Below, piece after piece: positions 36,137 to 45,427 of a DNA stretch of 64,000 nucleotides. Source of the stretch: Larkinella soli. Its GTDB lineage: Bacteria > Bacteroidota > Bacteroidia > Cytophagales > Spirosomataceae. The notes beneath the pieces are model-generated. The model was not told the DNA's origin. It did no database searches and saw nothing but the letters and a program-made list of their open reading frames with translations. The stretch's first letter is position 1. Each line of letters begins with the position of its first letter. A program made the position numbers and the translations under genes. The stretch spans positions 372,001 through 436,000 of the forward strand of contig NZ_QTJY01000001.1 in assembly GCF_003703975.1 (NCBI RefSeq). Direction: 5' to 3'.

Positions 36137-36166
36137 AAAAAGCCCGTCACAGGACGGGCTTTTTTT
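36137..36166. terminator. Bidirectional terminator
   Basis: AGCCCGT (36141-36147) pairs with ACGGGCT (36154-36160), extended by A/T pairs, with T-runs both ways. It separates the helicase gene from the convergent 36181 gene. Confidence 0.85.
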
Positions 36167-36180
36167 ATGCGGTATTCCTT

Positions 36181-37566
36181 CTAATTCTCCTCGTAAAAAT
36201 AACCGAAGATGATATCCATTTCGTCGTCGCTTTTCAGTCCGAACGTGACGGTTTTATCGGTCGTATTATTGTAGGTAACTTCCGAAGTAAGACCCTCACC
36301 GGGATTCAGCAGCAGGGGCGTTTTCAGGGTCAGAATCTCCGGGTGTTCCCAGTCGGTACCCGTATAGACCACCTCCCCGTCCCGGGCGCCCCCGGCAATC
36401 CTTATCACGAACTTTTCGCCGAGTTTATGCGTGTGGGAGGTGAGAATCAACACCTTAACCCGCTTTTTCATCGCAAAAGTTTTGGTAACTACGGTCCGGG
36501 TTTTGGGCGGAAGTGTAAGCTTGTCGTTGATGAGATACAGCGGCTTTACCTCGTATTTCACCTGGGCAGGATCGATCGTGAACAGGTTGAAATAGACCTC
36601 CCCTTTGATCGGCTTATCGGTCTTGTTGACGTAATGAGAATTCAGGTCGAGGGTGGTGTTGGCCGGAAACTTCATCGCCGTGCCTTCGGGGAACGAATAA
36701 TCGTTGGTCGAAGTCTGGCTGGCCGCCATGAAAATGTGGTTCTGCATCTGGAGGTAGGTGGCGATATTGTCCGTTCCGTCCGGATTGCGCAGATCCCGGA
36801 CCTTTTCCATCTCGGGCAGGTTATTGTTATTCACAAAACCATAGGCCACGAAATGGTGACTTTTTTCGCGCATCTTCACCTGAAACCGCTTTACATACAC
36901 ATCGGTCTTGTTGCCGACCGCCTTCCGGATGAACAGTTCCCGCTCAAAATTCGGGACCACGTCGAAGGCCGGAATGGTCATCTGGAAACCCGCTCCGGCA
37001 GCCGGAGCGGCTAAAGCCTCAAACTGGTCGGGCCGGGAACTCGGCGTTTTGTCGTCAAGCAGGGTGGCATCGACGACACTCCCCTTTTCGGGAGCGCCGG
37101 CCTCGATCCAACGGCGGACAAACTCGATTTGCCCGACAGTCAGAAGGTCTTTACCCAGCGGCATGGGGTTACCGTAGTCCGCCCCGCTGTGATGGCTGGC
37201 CGCGGTATTCAGCTTATGATACAGGAGGCTTTCCAGGGCGTTGAAGGCTTTGACTCGCTGCAGACCGTTATTTTTCGCGGCCGTATTGGTGGGCGAGACG
37301 CCCACCAGATTTTTATGGGCCTTCCCGGCGGCCAGAACCAGTTTATGCTGGTTGAAGGTGGGGTCGTTTTCGGAGGAATGGCAGCCGGAAAGGGCGCAGC
37401 TGGTGGTCAGGATGCGGTCCTGAAGCAGATCAAACGTCGCTTTTTCAACGGGCTGCGGTTCTTCTTTGGGCTCCTCCGAGGAGGTCTTGCAGGAATAGGA
37501 AAGGACTGAAAGACCCAGGGCTACGGCCATACCCAATCGCGCGGAGCGGTACATTTGCTTGTTCAT
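36181..37566 (-). CDS. Lipoprotein with cytochrome-like N-terminus and copper-monooxygenase-like C-terminus
   Basis: A 461-aa lipoprotein (lipobox LSVLSYSCK). Residues about 40-150 resemble a planctomycete-type cytochrome region but with CALSGCH, a CX4CH arrangement, as the possible haem site, plus PMPLGKDLLTVGQIEFVRRWI. The C-terminal half resembles copper type II ascorbate-dependent monooxygenases: HHFVAYGF, LNSHYVN, TSHTHKLGEKF and DEMDIIFGYFY give the expected His/His/Met ligands. The substrate is unknown. ATG 37566 is chosen because it starts the signal peptide; the frame continues upstream to 37653. Confidence 0.75.
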   Translation of the reverse strand: MNKQMYRSARLGMAVALGLSVLSYSCKTSSEEPKEEPQPVEKATFDLLQDRILTTSCALSGCHSSENDPTFNQHKLVLAAGKAHKNLVGVSPTNTAAKNNGLQRVKAFNALESLLYHKLNTAASHHSGADYGNPMPLGKDLLTVGQIEFVRRWIEAGAPEKGSVVDATLLDDKTPSSRPDQFEALAAPAAGAGFQMTIPAFDVVPNFERELFIRKAVGNKTDVYVKRFQVKMREKSHHFVAYGFVNNNNLPEMEKVRDLRNPDGTDNIATYLQMQNHIFMAASQTSTNDYSFPEGTAMKFPANTTLDLNSHYVNKTDKPIKGEVYFNLFTIDPAQVKYEVKPLYLINDKLTLPPKTRTVVTKTFAMKKRVKVLILTSHTHKLGEKFVIRIAGGARDGEVVYTGTDWEHPEILTLKTPLLLNPGEGLTSEVTYNNTTDKTVTFGLKSDDEMDIIFGYFYEEN

Positions 37567-37661
37567 AAATCTTACAGGTTGGCAAGACAGTCGTGAAATA
37601 CGATGAGTGGGATTTGAAGTCGCAACATACCGATTTATTTCTTTTTCAGACAAGACATCGT

Positions 37662-38435
37662 TTAAAATCTGAGAACAAAATCCTGTTTGGGTTGCTGTTT
37701 CCGAAAAAAGACTAACCCGATGTAAAACAGATCAATTGTAACAGTTACATCCGGATGCGCTTTGATCGCGGCCCAGGCCGCTTCCATTTCTCCGGACCAG
37801 TGGATATCGTCGAAAACAAAACAGCTTTCGTTGTGCGCTTTCCCGAGGCAGGTCTCAAAATACCGGACAGTCGGTTCCAGCCGATGATTGGCGTCGAAAA
37901 AGGCGAAATCGATCCGATCCGTCCGGCCGATTTCCCTCACCAGGGTTTCATCCAGATTTCCAACGATGATCCGGATATTTTCGCACCTTAAGTTACGAAA
38001 ATTCTTCCCGGCTTCGGCGGCCGTTTGCGGGCAGCCTTCAAAGGTGATGATCCGGCTTTTCGGGGCCGCTACGGCTTCATATAATGTGGTGACTCCCAGG
38101 GACGTACCCAGATCGAAAATTATTTCGGACCCGAAATGCCGGATCAGCCGCGCCATCAGCCTCCCGAAACGGGCCGGCTTCTCGGAGTTCCGGGCGATGT
38201 CGCGAATGCTTCGATCCCGGGCGGTGTTGACGCGGGAACCCGCTCCAAAATCCGTGATCCGGATCCGTCGGGTTTCTTTCAACAGTTCTTTCCGTAATGT
38301 TCGGATGGGTTCAAAAGCCGGTTCTCCGGGATTGTCCCGGCGGATGACCTGGGTATACAGGTCAAAAACGAAAGGCGAATGCAGGGAATGCTCGTTTCGG
38401 GCTTTAAGCAGGTACTGTAAATAGGCGCGGATCAA
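37662..38435 (-). CDS. Class I SAM-dependent methyltransferase
   Basis: A 257-aa cytoplasmic protein. The SAM-binding loop is IIFDLGTSLGVTTLYEA, and IDFAFFDANHRLEPT is the acidic second site. Its shape is close to O-methyltransferases of the catechol-methylating type, and this lineage-specific form (SLHSPFVFDLYTQVI at the N-terminus) is common in Bacteroidota. The substrate is unknown. It lies downstream of apaG on the same strand, 24 bp away. Confidence 0.82.
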   Translation of the reverse strand: MIRAYLQYLLKARNEHSLHSPFVFDLYTQVIRRDNPGEPAFEPIRTLRKELLKETRRIRITDFGAGSRVNTARDRSIRDIARNSEKPARFGRLMARLIRHFGSEIIFDLGTSLGVTTLYEAVAAPKSRIITFEGCPQTAAEAGKNFRNLRCENIRIIVGNLDETLVREIGRTDRIDFAFFDANHRLEPTVRYFETCLGKAHNESCFVFDDIHWSGEMEAAWAAIKAHPDVTVTIDLFYIGLVFFRKQQPKQDFVLRF

Positions 38436-38459
38436 TAAACTATAGACTTGAGACTACTC

Positions 38460-38852
38460 TTAATTTAAACGGTAGGGAACGACCATCGTAAATTCCGGGA
38501 TATTGACCCGAAACTGACGCCCGTCGAAAACACGCTCCATCAGATACGTACCGGTCATCTTCCCCATGCTCGACCGCAGATTGCACCCGGAAACATATTC
38601 ATGCACTTCGCCGGGCTCCAGAACGGGCTGCTGTCCGACGACGCCTTCCCCTTCCACTTCGCGGGCGGTGCCGTTGGCATCGTAAATGATCCAGTGCCGT
38701 CGCAGCAGCTGAACCGTCGAACTGCTGCCGTTCTCGATGGTAATCCGATACGTAAACACGAAATGCGCCTGCAACGGGCTGGAATATTCAGGCTGGTATT
38801 CAGTCATTACACTGACCTTCACGCCATCGGTTACGGCCGATATCATATTCAT
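38460..38852 (-). CDS. apaG: ApaG domain protein
   Basis: A 130-aa immunoglobulin-like beta-sandwich. Family motifs: HFVFTYRITIENGSSSTVQLLRRHW, VVGQQPVLEPGEVHEYVSGC and MTGTYLMERVFDG. Genetic work in enterobacteria links ApaG to cobalt resistance and Ap4A; the molecular function is unknown. Probably cotranscribed with the methyltransferase. A GTTGTT-G-AACAAC palindrome lies 5 bp upstream of its start. Confidence 0.93.
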   Translation of the reverse strand: MNMISAVTDGVKVSVMTEYQPEYSSPLQAHFVFTYRITIENGSSSTVQLLRRHWIIYDANGTAREVEGEGVVGQQPVLEPGEVHEYVSGCNLRSSMGKMTGTYLMERVFDGRQFRVNIPEFTMVVPYRLN

Positions 38853-38976
38853 ATCTGTTGTTGAACAACCTTAGAACGAAAATTAGATTCCAGAGTTTAT
38901 AAATCCAATACGGGTCCGAATATTTTCGGTAAAAATATTTTCCGTTTTTTGTCGCCAAATCGCAAACCCATTTCCA

Positions 38977-39642
38977 ATGAAGGTTGTCATCGAACCCTCC
39001 TGGCAGCAGCGGCTGCAGGATGAATTTGAAAAGCCCTACTTCCCTAATTTAGTCGAATTTGTCCGCCAGGAGTATTCTACCCAACGCTGCTACCCGCCCG
39101 GCAAACTCATTTTCAACGCCTTCGACAAATGCCCGTTCGACCAGACCAAGGTCGTAATTCTCGGACAAGACCCGTACCATGGCGAAGGACAGGCCAACGG
39201 ACTGGCCTTTTCGGTCAACGATGGTGTCACCAAACCGCCTTCGCTGGTAAACATTTTTAAGGAAATACTGGATGACCTCGGCAAGCCGATTCCGAAATCC
39301 GGGAACCTCGAACGGTGGGCGGTTCAGGGCGTTCTCCTCCTCAATGCCACCCTCACCGTCCGGGCCGGTCAGGCCGGTTCGCACCAGGGTAAGGGATGGG
39401 AAACCTTCACGGATGCCGCCATCAGACACCTTTCTGATGAAAAGGAAAATCTGGTGTTCCTTCTCTGGGGTGCCTATGCCCAGAAAAAAGGCTCGATCAT
39501 CGACACGAAACGCCACCACGTCCTGAAAGCCAAACACCCCTCCCCCATGGCGGCCCAGTGGGGCGGCTGGTTCGGCAACAAACATTTCAGTCAGGCCAAC
39601 GACTTCCTCCGGGGGAAGGGTCTGCCGGAAATCGACTGGTAA
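38977..39642 (+). CDS. ung: Uracil-DNA glycosylase
   Basis: Removes uracil from DNA in base-excision repair. 221 aa, family 1. The catalytic-water Asp is in VILGQDPYHGEGQANGLAFSV, the uracil-recognition Asn in LLLNATLTVRAG, and the intercalating loop is KHPSPMAA. Followed by a strong bidirectional terminator. Confidence 0.97.
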   Translation: MKVVIEPSWQQRLQDEFEKPYFPNLVEFVRQEYSTQRCYPPGKLIFNAFDKCPFDQTKVVILGQDPYHGEGQANGLAFSVNDGVTKPPSLVNIFKEILDDLGKPIPKSGNLERWAVQGVLLLNATLTVRAGQAGSHQGKGWETFTDAAIRHLSDEKENLVFLLWGAYAQKKGSIIDTKRHHVLKAKHPSPMAAQWGGWFGNKHFSQANDFLRGKGLPEIDW

Positions 39643-39647
39643 TACTC

Positions 39648-39684
39648 AAAAGCCCCTTCCGAACCGCATTCGGAAGGGGCTTTT
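39648..39684. terminator. Bidirectional terminator
   Basis: Perfect 16-bp stem (39648-39663 with 39669-39684; core GCCCCTTCCGAA) around a 5-nt loop, flanked by A and T runs. It separates convergent ung and lepB. Confidence 0.9.
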
Positions 39685-39701
39685 GGGGTCCGGAGATCGC
39701 T

Positions 39702-40835
39702 TTACTCGATGATGCGGAACAGGCGGTTCCAGCGAATCTTTTTCAGGACGCTTTCCGGGTTGGGGTCGATGGACATCCAGATGAAAACCGCCTTCCCTAC
39801 GATGTGATCTTCCGGAACGAAGCCCCAGAACCGGGAATCGGCCGAGTTGTGCCGGTTGTCGCCCATCATGAAATAATAATTCTGTTGAAAGGTATACGAA
39901 GTCACCGGCTTACCGTCGATCTTGACGGAGTTTTCGGTCAGTTCCACCTTGTCGTTCCCTTCGTATTTCTGGATGACGGTGCCGTAGAGGGCGATGTTTT
40001 TTTGATCCAGCGGAATGGTAACCCCTTCCTTCGGGACGGTAATCGGCCCGTAATTGTCTTTGTTCCAGTTGAATAAGGAAGAAGACGGGTAAATCATCGG
40101 GTCATGGTAGCCTTTCGGGTCGGTAATCGTTTCGAGGCCCTGCACAAAATCCTGCTGTTTCAGCAGTTCGGCGGTTTCCGGCGTGGTATGGATGTAATAG
40201 CCGGATGCGTCGTTGGCCGGAATGGTGTCGCCGTAGGTTTCGGTGGCCTGCTCATAATCCGTAATGTCATATCGCTTGAACACCTTCGCGCTGATCACTG
40301 AACCGGTTTTCAGAAAATACTGCGTCTCGGATCGGGGCGGGTTCGCAAACACCTGGTTGTTGACGTACACCTGCCGGTCGCGCACCTCTACCACGTCGCC
40401 CGGAATCCCGATGCAGCGTTTGATGTAGTTGGTCCGGAGGTCGGTCGGGTACTGGTCTTCCGGCGGGTAGTTGAATACCACCACGTCGCCCTGCTTCACG
40501 GAGGAAAACCCGGGAAGGCGGTATTGCGGCAGCTGAATCCAGTCGAGGTAGGAAGGAATTTCGGTTCCCCAGATTTTCTGGTGCGTCAGCGGCACCTGGA
40601 GGGGCGTTTTCGGGGTGCGTGTTCCGTAATGGAGTTTGCTCACAAAGAGAAAATCCCCCACCAGGAGGCTTTTTTCCATGGAAGGTGTCGGAATGGTGAA
40701 GGCTTCCATAAACAGCCAGCGAATGAGCGTTGCCGCTACAACCGCAAACACGATGGAATCAACCCACTCCCGGAAGGGTGACTTCTCTTTCCGGGCCGGT
40801 TTGGATGCAGTTTCCCTATTTTTTACTAATGACAT
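39702..40835 (-). CDS. lepB: Signal peptidase I
   Basis: Cleaves signal peptides at the outer face of the inner membrane. 377 aa, longer than the E. coli enzyme because of an insertion (about residues 180-280) typical of Bacteroidota. One N-terminal transmembrane segment (VDSIVFAVVAATLIRWLF). The catalytic Ser is in IPTPSMEKSLLVGD and the Lys in TNYIKRCIGIPGD. MMGDNRHNSADSRFWGFV is conserved box E. Last gene of parA-parB-DUF5683-dapB-lepB. Confidence 0.95.
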   Translation of the reverse strand: MSLVKNRETASKPARKEKSPFREWVDSIVFAVVAATLIRWLFMEAFTIPTPSMEKSLLVGDFLFVSKLHYGTRTPKTPLQVPLTHQKIWGTEIPSYLDWIQLPQYRLPGFSSVKQGDVVVFNYPPEDQYPTDLRTNYIKRCIGIPGDVVEVRDRQVYVNNQVFANPPRSETQYFLKTGSVISAKVFKRYDITDYEQATETYGDTIPANDASGYYIHTTPETAELLKQQDFVQGLETITDPKGYHDPMIYPSSSLFNWNKDNYGPITVPKEGVTIPLDQKNIALYGTVIQKYEGNDKVELTENSVKIDGKPVTSYTFQQNYYFMMGDNRHNSADSRFWGFVPEDHIVGKAVFIWMSIDPNPESVLKKIRWNRLFRIIE

Positions 40836-40853
40836 GCTTTTTGGACAATTGAA

Positions 40854-41615
40854 CTATGATACGTTTACGGTTTCTCCCAACAGGTCTTCCATTCCGAACA
40901 CGCCGGAAACGCCTTCGGAATCGCGATTGCTGAGCCATTCGGCCGCGATCACCGCCCCGAGCGCAAAACCTTCCCGGCTGCGGGCGACATGCTGGATTTC
41001 AATCGAATCGACATCCGAATCATACCGGATGACGTGGGTTCCCGGAACGGTTCCCTCCCGCACCGACTCGATCAGGACGGCATCGGGCGCCGGTTCGGCT
41101 TTCTGGTCCGATGTCTCATTTACCCAACGGGTTACGGAAGGCAGGTGTTCCATAATTCCTTCCGCCAGGGTAATGGCCGTTCCGCTGGGGGCATCTTTTT
41201 TCTCGGTGTGGTGCACTTCCGTCATCGACACGTGATAGGACGGATAGTTCCGCATGAACTGCGCCAGAATCCGGTTCAGCCGGAAGAACAGGTTGACGCC
41301 GATACTGTAATTGGAGGCATAAAAAAAGGAACCCTGCGTCTGTCGGCAGAGTTCTTCGATTTCAGCCCGGTGGGTCAGCCACCCCGTCGTGCCGCAGACG
41401 ACGGGCCAGCCCCGGCGGAGGCAATACCGCAGGTTGTCGACGGCCGCTTCCGGTGAACTGAACTCGATCACCACATCCACCTCCGAATCACCGAGGGCAT
41501 CGAGGTCGGCCCGGTTGTTCAGGTCGATCCGGCCCACGATATCATGGCCCCGGCTCAGGGCAATCCGCTCGATGGTTTTACCCATCTTGCCGTAACCAAG
41601 CAAAACAATTTTCAT
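40854..41615 (-). CDS. dapB: 4-hydroxy-tetrahydrodipicolinate reductase
   Basis: NAD(P)H-dependent step of lysine and diaminopimelate synthesis, hence of peptidoglycan. 253 aa. Rossmann start MKIVLLGYGKMGKTIERIA, VCGTTGWLT, ASNYSIGVNLFF and HHTEKKDAPSGTAI (catalytic His/Lys region). ATG 41615 begins the Rossmann strand; the in-frame codons up to 41657 are not conserved. 18 bp before lepB. Confidence 0.95.
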   Translation of the reverse strand: MKIVLLGYGKMGKTIERIALSRGHDIVGRIDLNNRADLDALGDSEVDVVIEFSSPEAAVDNLRYCLRRGWPVVCGTTGWLTHRAEIEELCRQTQGSFFYASNYSIGVNLFFRLNRILAQFMRNYPSYHVSMTEVHHTEKKDAPSGTAITLAEGIMEHLPSVTRWVNETSDQKAEPAPDAVLIESVREGTVPGTHVIRYDSDVDSIEIQHVARSREGFALGAVIAAEWLSNRDSEGVSGVFGMEDLLGETVNVS

Positions 41616-41637
41616 TGAACAACAGGAATAAACAACA

Positions 41638-42291
41638 TTACTTAAAATGAAAAGCAAGCCGGACGCCCAGAACCGGAAAGGCCGTTCCCGCTACGGGAAG
41701 GACGGTCGGCTCGATTTTCATCGACAGATCTTCCGAAATATCAAACGTTTTCAGGTGGGCCGTCACGTTGGCTTCGATTACATTGACTCCCCACAGCAGC
41801 GCCATGCCCAGGTAATTGAAATCCCGGTACCGGGCGGCACTTTTGGCCGCCCGTTCCAGATTCCCGACCGGAATGTCGCCCGTGTAACCCGGAACTTTGG
41901 TAGTCTTGTCAGGGCTGTAATTGGCCTGAATGGCATATTTCCGGAAGAACTGGTACTGTTCCCGATTATAGTTGGCCAGGTAAACCATTACCCCGAAACC
42001 GCCATAAATAATCGGCACCTTCCACCACTGGCCGTTATAAACCTGCCCGAGCCCGGGCAGGATCGCCGACCGGATGGCGGCCTTTCTCGGTACGATCTTC
42101 CGGATTCGGGCCTCCTGTCCGGCCGATAGCCGGGAGGTATCGAGGGCGGCCGGCGTCCCGAGCGAGTCCCGGACCTGCACGAGCGTCGACGATCCGACCG
42201 GAAGCGTATCCCTCACGGCTGCCGCCGGATTCTGCGCGAGAACTTTCCCGGCCAGCAGCACCATCCACAACCCGATTTTTACGTTTCTCAT
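41638..42291 (-). CDS. DUF5683 membrane protein
   Basis: A 217-aa exported protein: signal peptide (GLWMVLLAGKVLAQ), a Ser/Leu/Arg-rich linker, then the DUF5683 core (AAIRSAILPGLGQVYNGQWWKVPIIYGGFGVMVY) with two or three membrane segments. Found between parB and dapB in many Bacteroidota; function unknown. ATG 42291 is chosen because the signal peptide starts there. Confidence 0.88.
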   Translation of the reverse strand: MRNVKIGLWMVLLAGKVLAQNPAAAVRDTLPVGSSTLVQVRDSLGTPAALDTSRLSAGQEARIRKIVPRKAAIRSAILPGLGQVYNGQWWKVPIIYGGFGVMVYLANYNREQYQFFRKYAIQANYSPDKTTKVPGYTGDIPVGNLERAAKSAARYRDFNYLGMALLWGVNVIEANVTAHLKTFDISEDLSMKIEPTVLPVAGTAFPVLGVRLAFHFK

Positions 42292-42351
42292 GGTTGCCAA
42301 GAAAGCAGGTCTTGCCATAGAAGCAACCGAAACCACCTTTATTAACGTTTT

Positions 42352-43272
42352 TTAAGCTTTGGAATTCAGGACTTCCAGAATCCGGTTCAATTCGTCCTGG
42401 GTAGTGAACGGTATCTTGATCTCTCCCTTGTGCTTCTCATCCGCCTTGATGGAAACCTTCGTTCCGAACAGGGAGGAGAGTTTGAATTGCAGGCCCCGGA
42501 TTTCCTGTTTGTAAGGCGTCGACCGGCGCTCGGGCCGTTGTTCTTCCTGCGAAATGGAAAGGTTCCGGACGGCTTCCTCCACCTTCCGTACCGACCAGTC
42601 CTCATCGATGAGCCGGTTGAGCAGGCGAATCTGAATGTCGGGGTTATCGATATTGATGATGGCCCGGGCGTGGCCCATGGAGATCTTGTTGTCGCGGAGG
42701 GCGGCCTGAATAACCGGCGGCAGTTTCAGCAACCGGATGTAGTTGTTCACGGTGGTCCGGTTTTTACCAACCCGCTCCCCGAGTTCTTCCTGTTTCAGGT
42801 TGCATTCCGTAATCAGCCGCTGGTAGCTGAGGGCAATTTCAATGGAATTCAGGTTTTCACGCTGAATGTTCTCGATCAGCGCCATTTCCAGCATCTGCTG
42901 GTCGTTGGCCTGACGGACATAGGCCGGGATGGTAGTCAGACCGATCATCCGGGAGGCCTGCAGACGCCGTTCGCCGGCAATCAGCTGGTACTGGTCCCGG
43001 CCAAGCTGCCGGACCGTGATCGGCTGGATGATTCCCTGCGATTTTATGGATTCGGCCAGTTCGACGAGCGCTTCTTCGTCGAACCGGGTCCGGGGCTGGT
43101 ACGGATTGGTTTCAACGTGATTGACACTGATCTCGGTCATGGTCGAGATGGACTCGTACGGCGAGGGTTTGCTCGGCCGGTTCACCTGCTCACTATCCTG
43201 CAGAAGGGCCCCTAAACCCCGCCCCAGACCTATCATTTTCTTCGGATTACTCTTCGTGTTCGTATTATCCAT
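42352..43272 (-). CDS. parB: Chromosome-partitioning protein ParB
   Basis: CTP-dependent DNA-sliding clamp that loads at parS and helps segregate the origin region. 306 aa. The N-terminal CTPase/ParB box has TNPYQPRTRFDEEAL and IAGERRLQASRMIG. The central helix-turn-helix (ALIENIQRENLNSIE; GERVGKNRTTVNNYIRLLKL) is followed by MGHARAIINI and a C-terminal dimerisation region. It lies 23 bp downstream of parA. Confidence 0.96.
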   Translation of the reverse strand: MDNTNTKSNPKKMIGLGRGLGALLQDSEQVNRPSKPSPYESISTMTEISVNHVETNPYQPRTRFDEEALVELAESIKSQGIIQPITVRQLGRDQYQLIAGERRLQASRMIGLTTIPAYVRQANDQQMLEMALIENIQRENLNSIEIALSYQRLITECNLKQEELGERVGKNRTTVNNYIRLLKLPPVIQAALRDNKISMGHARAIINIDNPDIQIRLLNRLIDEDWSVRKVEEAVRNLSISQEEQRPERRSTPYKQEIRGLQFKLSSLFGTKVSIKADEKHKGEIKIPFTTQDELNRILEVLNSKA

Positions 43273-43295
43273 TTGGGTAGATCGTTAAGGGGGTA

Positions 43296-44084
43296 TTACA
43301 CGGTCTGGTCCTGCGGCAGCATCCCGTTTTTCGTCAGAATTTCCCGGGCAAGATTCAGGTAGCTGATGGCACCTTTGCTGTCGGCATCCTGGGCCAGCAC
43401 CGGCAGCCCGAAGCTGGGGGATTCACTCAGACGGATATTGCGGGGGATGATCGTACTGAACACCATCTGCTGAAAGTGGGAGGTGACCTCCCCCACCACC
43501 TGATTCGACAACCGGACCCGCAGATCATACATAGTGAGCAGGATGCCTTCGATGGCGAGGTGGGTATTCAGCCGCGACTGGATAATCTTGATGGTATTCA
43601 GGAGTTTCCCCAGACCCTCCAGCGCGAAGTATTCGCACTGAACCGGAATGATGACCGAGTCGGCGGCCGTCAGGCTGTTGATCGTGATCAGACCCAGCGA
43701 CGGCGAACAATCGATGATGATGAAGTCGTAGTCGTCGCGGACGTCGTACAGGGCTTCCTTCATCTTTTCCTCCCGGCTTTTGAGGTTGATCATCTCGATT
43801 TCGGCCCCGACCAGGTCGATATGCGACGGCAGCAGGTCGAGGTTGGGAAAATCGGTCTGGATGATCGCGTCCCGGGTCCGGATATTTTCGATCATGCACT
43901 CGTAAATACTATTCTCAATCTCTTTCGGATTATAACCGAGGCCGGAGGTGGAGTTGGCCTGCGGATCGGCATCGACGATAAGCGTCCGGAACTCAAGAGC
44001 CGCCAGACTGGCCGCAAGATTGATAGTTGTGGTGGTTTTACCGACGCCCCCCTTCTGGTTGGCGATTGCAATAACTTTACCCAT
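43296..44084 (-). CDS. parA: Chromosome-partitioning ATPase ParA (Soj)
   Basis: Deviant Walker-A ATPase that drives ParB-parS segregation. 262 aa. Walker [43 protein letters not shown] and [12 protein letters not shown]. It lacks the N-terminal DNA-binding domain of plasmid type Ia ParA, so it is the chromosomal type. First of parA-parB-DUF5683-dapB-lepB. Confidence 0.97.
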   Translation of the reverse strand: MGKVIAIANQKGGVGKTTTTINLAASLAALEFRTLIVDADPQANSTSGLGYNPKEIENSIYECMIENIRTRDAIIQTDFPNLDLLPSHIDLVGAEIEMINLKSREEKMKEALYDVRDDYDFIIIDCSPSLGLITINSLTAADSVIIPVQCEYFALEGLGKLLNTIKIIQSRLNTHLAIEGILLTMYDLRVRLSNQVVGEVTSHFQQMVFSTIIPRNIRLSESPSFGLPVLAQDADSKGAISYLNLAREILTKNGMLPQDQTV

Positions 44085-44139
44085 GGGTCTGTTCGTTACA
44101 GACCCAAATATCTACAGATGGTTTTTCTAAAACAAGGAA

Positions 44140-44169
44140 TGTTCCACGCTTTTTTAAAAAATGTTCCAC
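44140..44169. promoter_or_regulatory. Two parS-like half-sites upstream of parA
   Basis: TGTTCCAC occurs at 44140-44147 and again at 44162-44169, 22 bp apart in direct orientation. It equals the left half of the parS consensus TGTTNCACGTGNAACA; the right halves do not match. They may be degenerate parS or operator sites for ParB. Confidence 0.35.
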
Positions 44170-44321
44170 AATGAAATTTCCCGGTTCCCATCCATTGAAA
44201 TTCCGCAAAAAAGCTATTTTTTAGGCTGGTTCAGGCTCCGGAAACTCGCCCGCCGGACCATTAATAACCCGCTGATAATCTGGCCGAAACCTTCATTCAG
44301 GCAAAAGGAAGCACCGGTCAT

Positions 44322-45344
44322 TCAGGCCCAGACCTGGGTGCCTTCGGTGCAGTTCCGGCACATCTCGATCTCCGTCCTTGACCGGATGAGCGACTCCCTA
44401 AACTGCCGGTAGGATTCTCCCTGCCAAAGCTCCCGAAAGCCCTGGGTTTTAAGGTCTCCGAGCCGGTGATGCGCATCCTTGTCGAAGCAGCACGGCACCA
44501 CCAGACCGTCCCAGGTGATAACGCAGGAATGCCACATTTTCCAGCAGTGTCCGTCGAGGGCATTCTTGATTTCGTACCGGCCGTCGGGGCGCCGGGCGTA
44601 GCGGGCGTATTGGTCGATGGTCGGGATCAGGTCGGAGCCTTCCTCGTAATCGTAGATCTGGGCGGTCTTCAGGCCGACTTCGTCCACGCCCAGTTCCTCC
44701 GCGAGCCGCCGGACGTCTCCGATCTGATGCTCGTTGGGCCGTACCACCAGAAACTGGAAAATCACGTGGGGCGTTCTGGATTTCAGCTCCTTCTTCCACT
44801 TCAGGATGTTCTTCGTTCCCTCGATGACCTTATGAAGCTTCCCTCCCACCCGGTATTGCTGATAGACTTCCTGGGTAGTGCCGTCGATGGAAATAATCAG
44901 GCGGTCGAGCCCTGATTCGACGGTTTTGCGGGCGTTGGCGTCGGTGAGGTAGTGGGCGTTGGTCGAGGTGGCCGTGTAGATGCCCTTTTTGGAGGCATAA
45001 CCGACGAGGTCCAGAAAATTGGGATGCAGGTAAGGTTCGCCCTGAAAGTAGAAGATCAGATACAGCAAGGTGTCGGCCAGTTCGTCGATGGTTTGCCGGA
45101 ACAAGTCATCCTGCAGCATTCCCGTCGGGCGGGTAAAGGACCGCAGCCCGCTGGGGCATTCGGGGCAGCGAAGGTTACAGGAAGTGGTCGGCTCGAACGA
45201 AAGGGCGATGGGCAACCCCCGGTGGACGGCCTTTCCGGTCCACTTCGATTCATAATAACTGGAAAGAACCTTCAGCGCGTTCCAGGCCCGTTTCGGGGTG
45301 GTTTTCGAGAAAAAATTCAGTCCGTCGACGAGGTTGCGGTTCAT
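44322..45344 (-). CDS. Radical SAM/SPASM domain protein
   Basis: A 340-aa iron-sulfur enzyme. The SAM-cluster motif CNLRCPEC lies near residue 57. A C-terminal SPASM region (CWKMWHSCVITWDGLVVPCC; MCRNC) probably binds auxiliary clusters. The family covers peptide-modifying and sugar-modifying enzymes; no precursor peptide or partner gene lies nearby, so the substrate is unknown. A candidate -7 box lies 21 nt upstream of the start. Confidence 0.88.
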   Translation of the reverse strand: MNRNLVDGLNFFSKTTPKRAWNALKVLSSYYESKWTGKAVHRGLPIALSFEPTTSCNLRCPECPSGLRSFTRPTGMLQDDLFRQTIDELADTLLYLIFYFQGEPYLHPNFLDLVGYASKKGIYTATSTNAHYLTDANARKTVESGLDRLIISIDGTTQEVYQQYRVGGKLHKVIEGTKNILKWKKELKSRTPHVIFQFLVVRPNEHQIGDVRRLAEELGVDEVGLKTAQIYDYEEGSDLIPTIDQYARYARRPDGRYEIKNALDGHCWKMWHSCVITWDGLVVPCCFDKDAHHRLGDLKTQGFRELWQGESYRQFRESLIRSRTEIEMCRNCTEGTQVWA

Positions 45345-45364
45345 AGGTGGTGGCGTTGTCCCTG

Positions 45365-45372
45365 CAAAAGTA
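45365..45372 (-). promoter_or_regulatory. Candidate -7 box for the radical SAM gene
   Basis: Minus strand TACTTTTG; no TTG at standard spacing. Confidence 0.45.
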
Positions 45373-45427
45373 AACCGCTTCGGTTAGAAACGTTCACACA
45401 ATAATTTAGAATAATTTCAAATTACCC

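Noticed and set aside
44161-44412. 83-codon plus-strand frame between parA and the radical SAM gene
   Set aside because: Its second half overlaps the radical SAM gene and its product looks non-natural.
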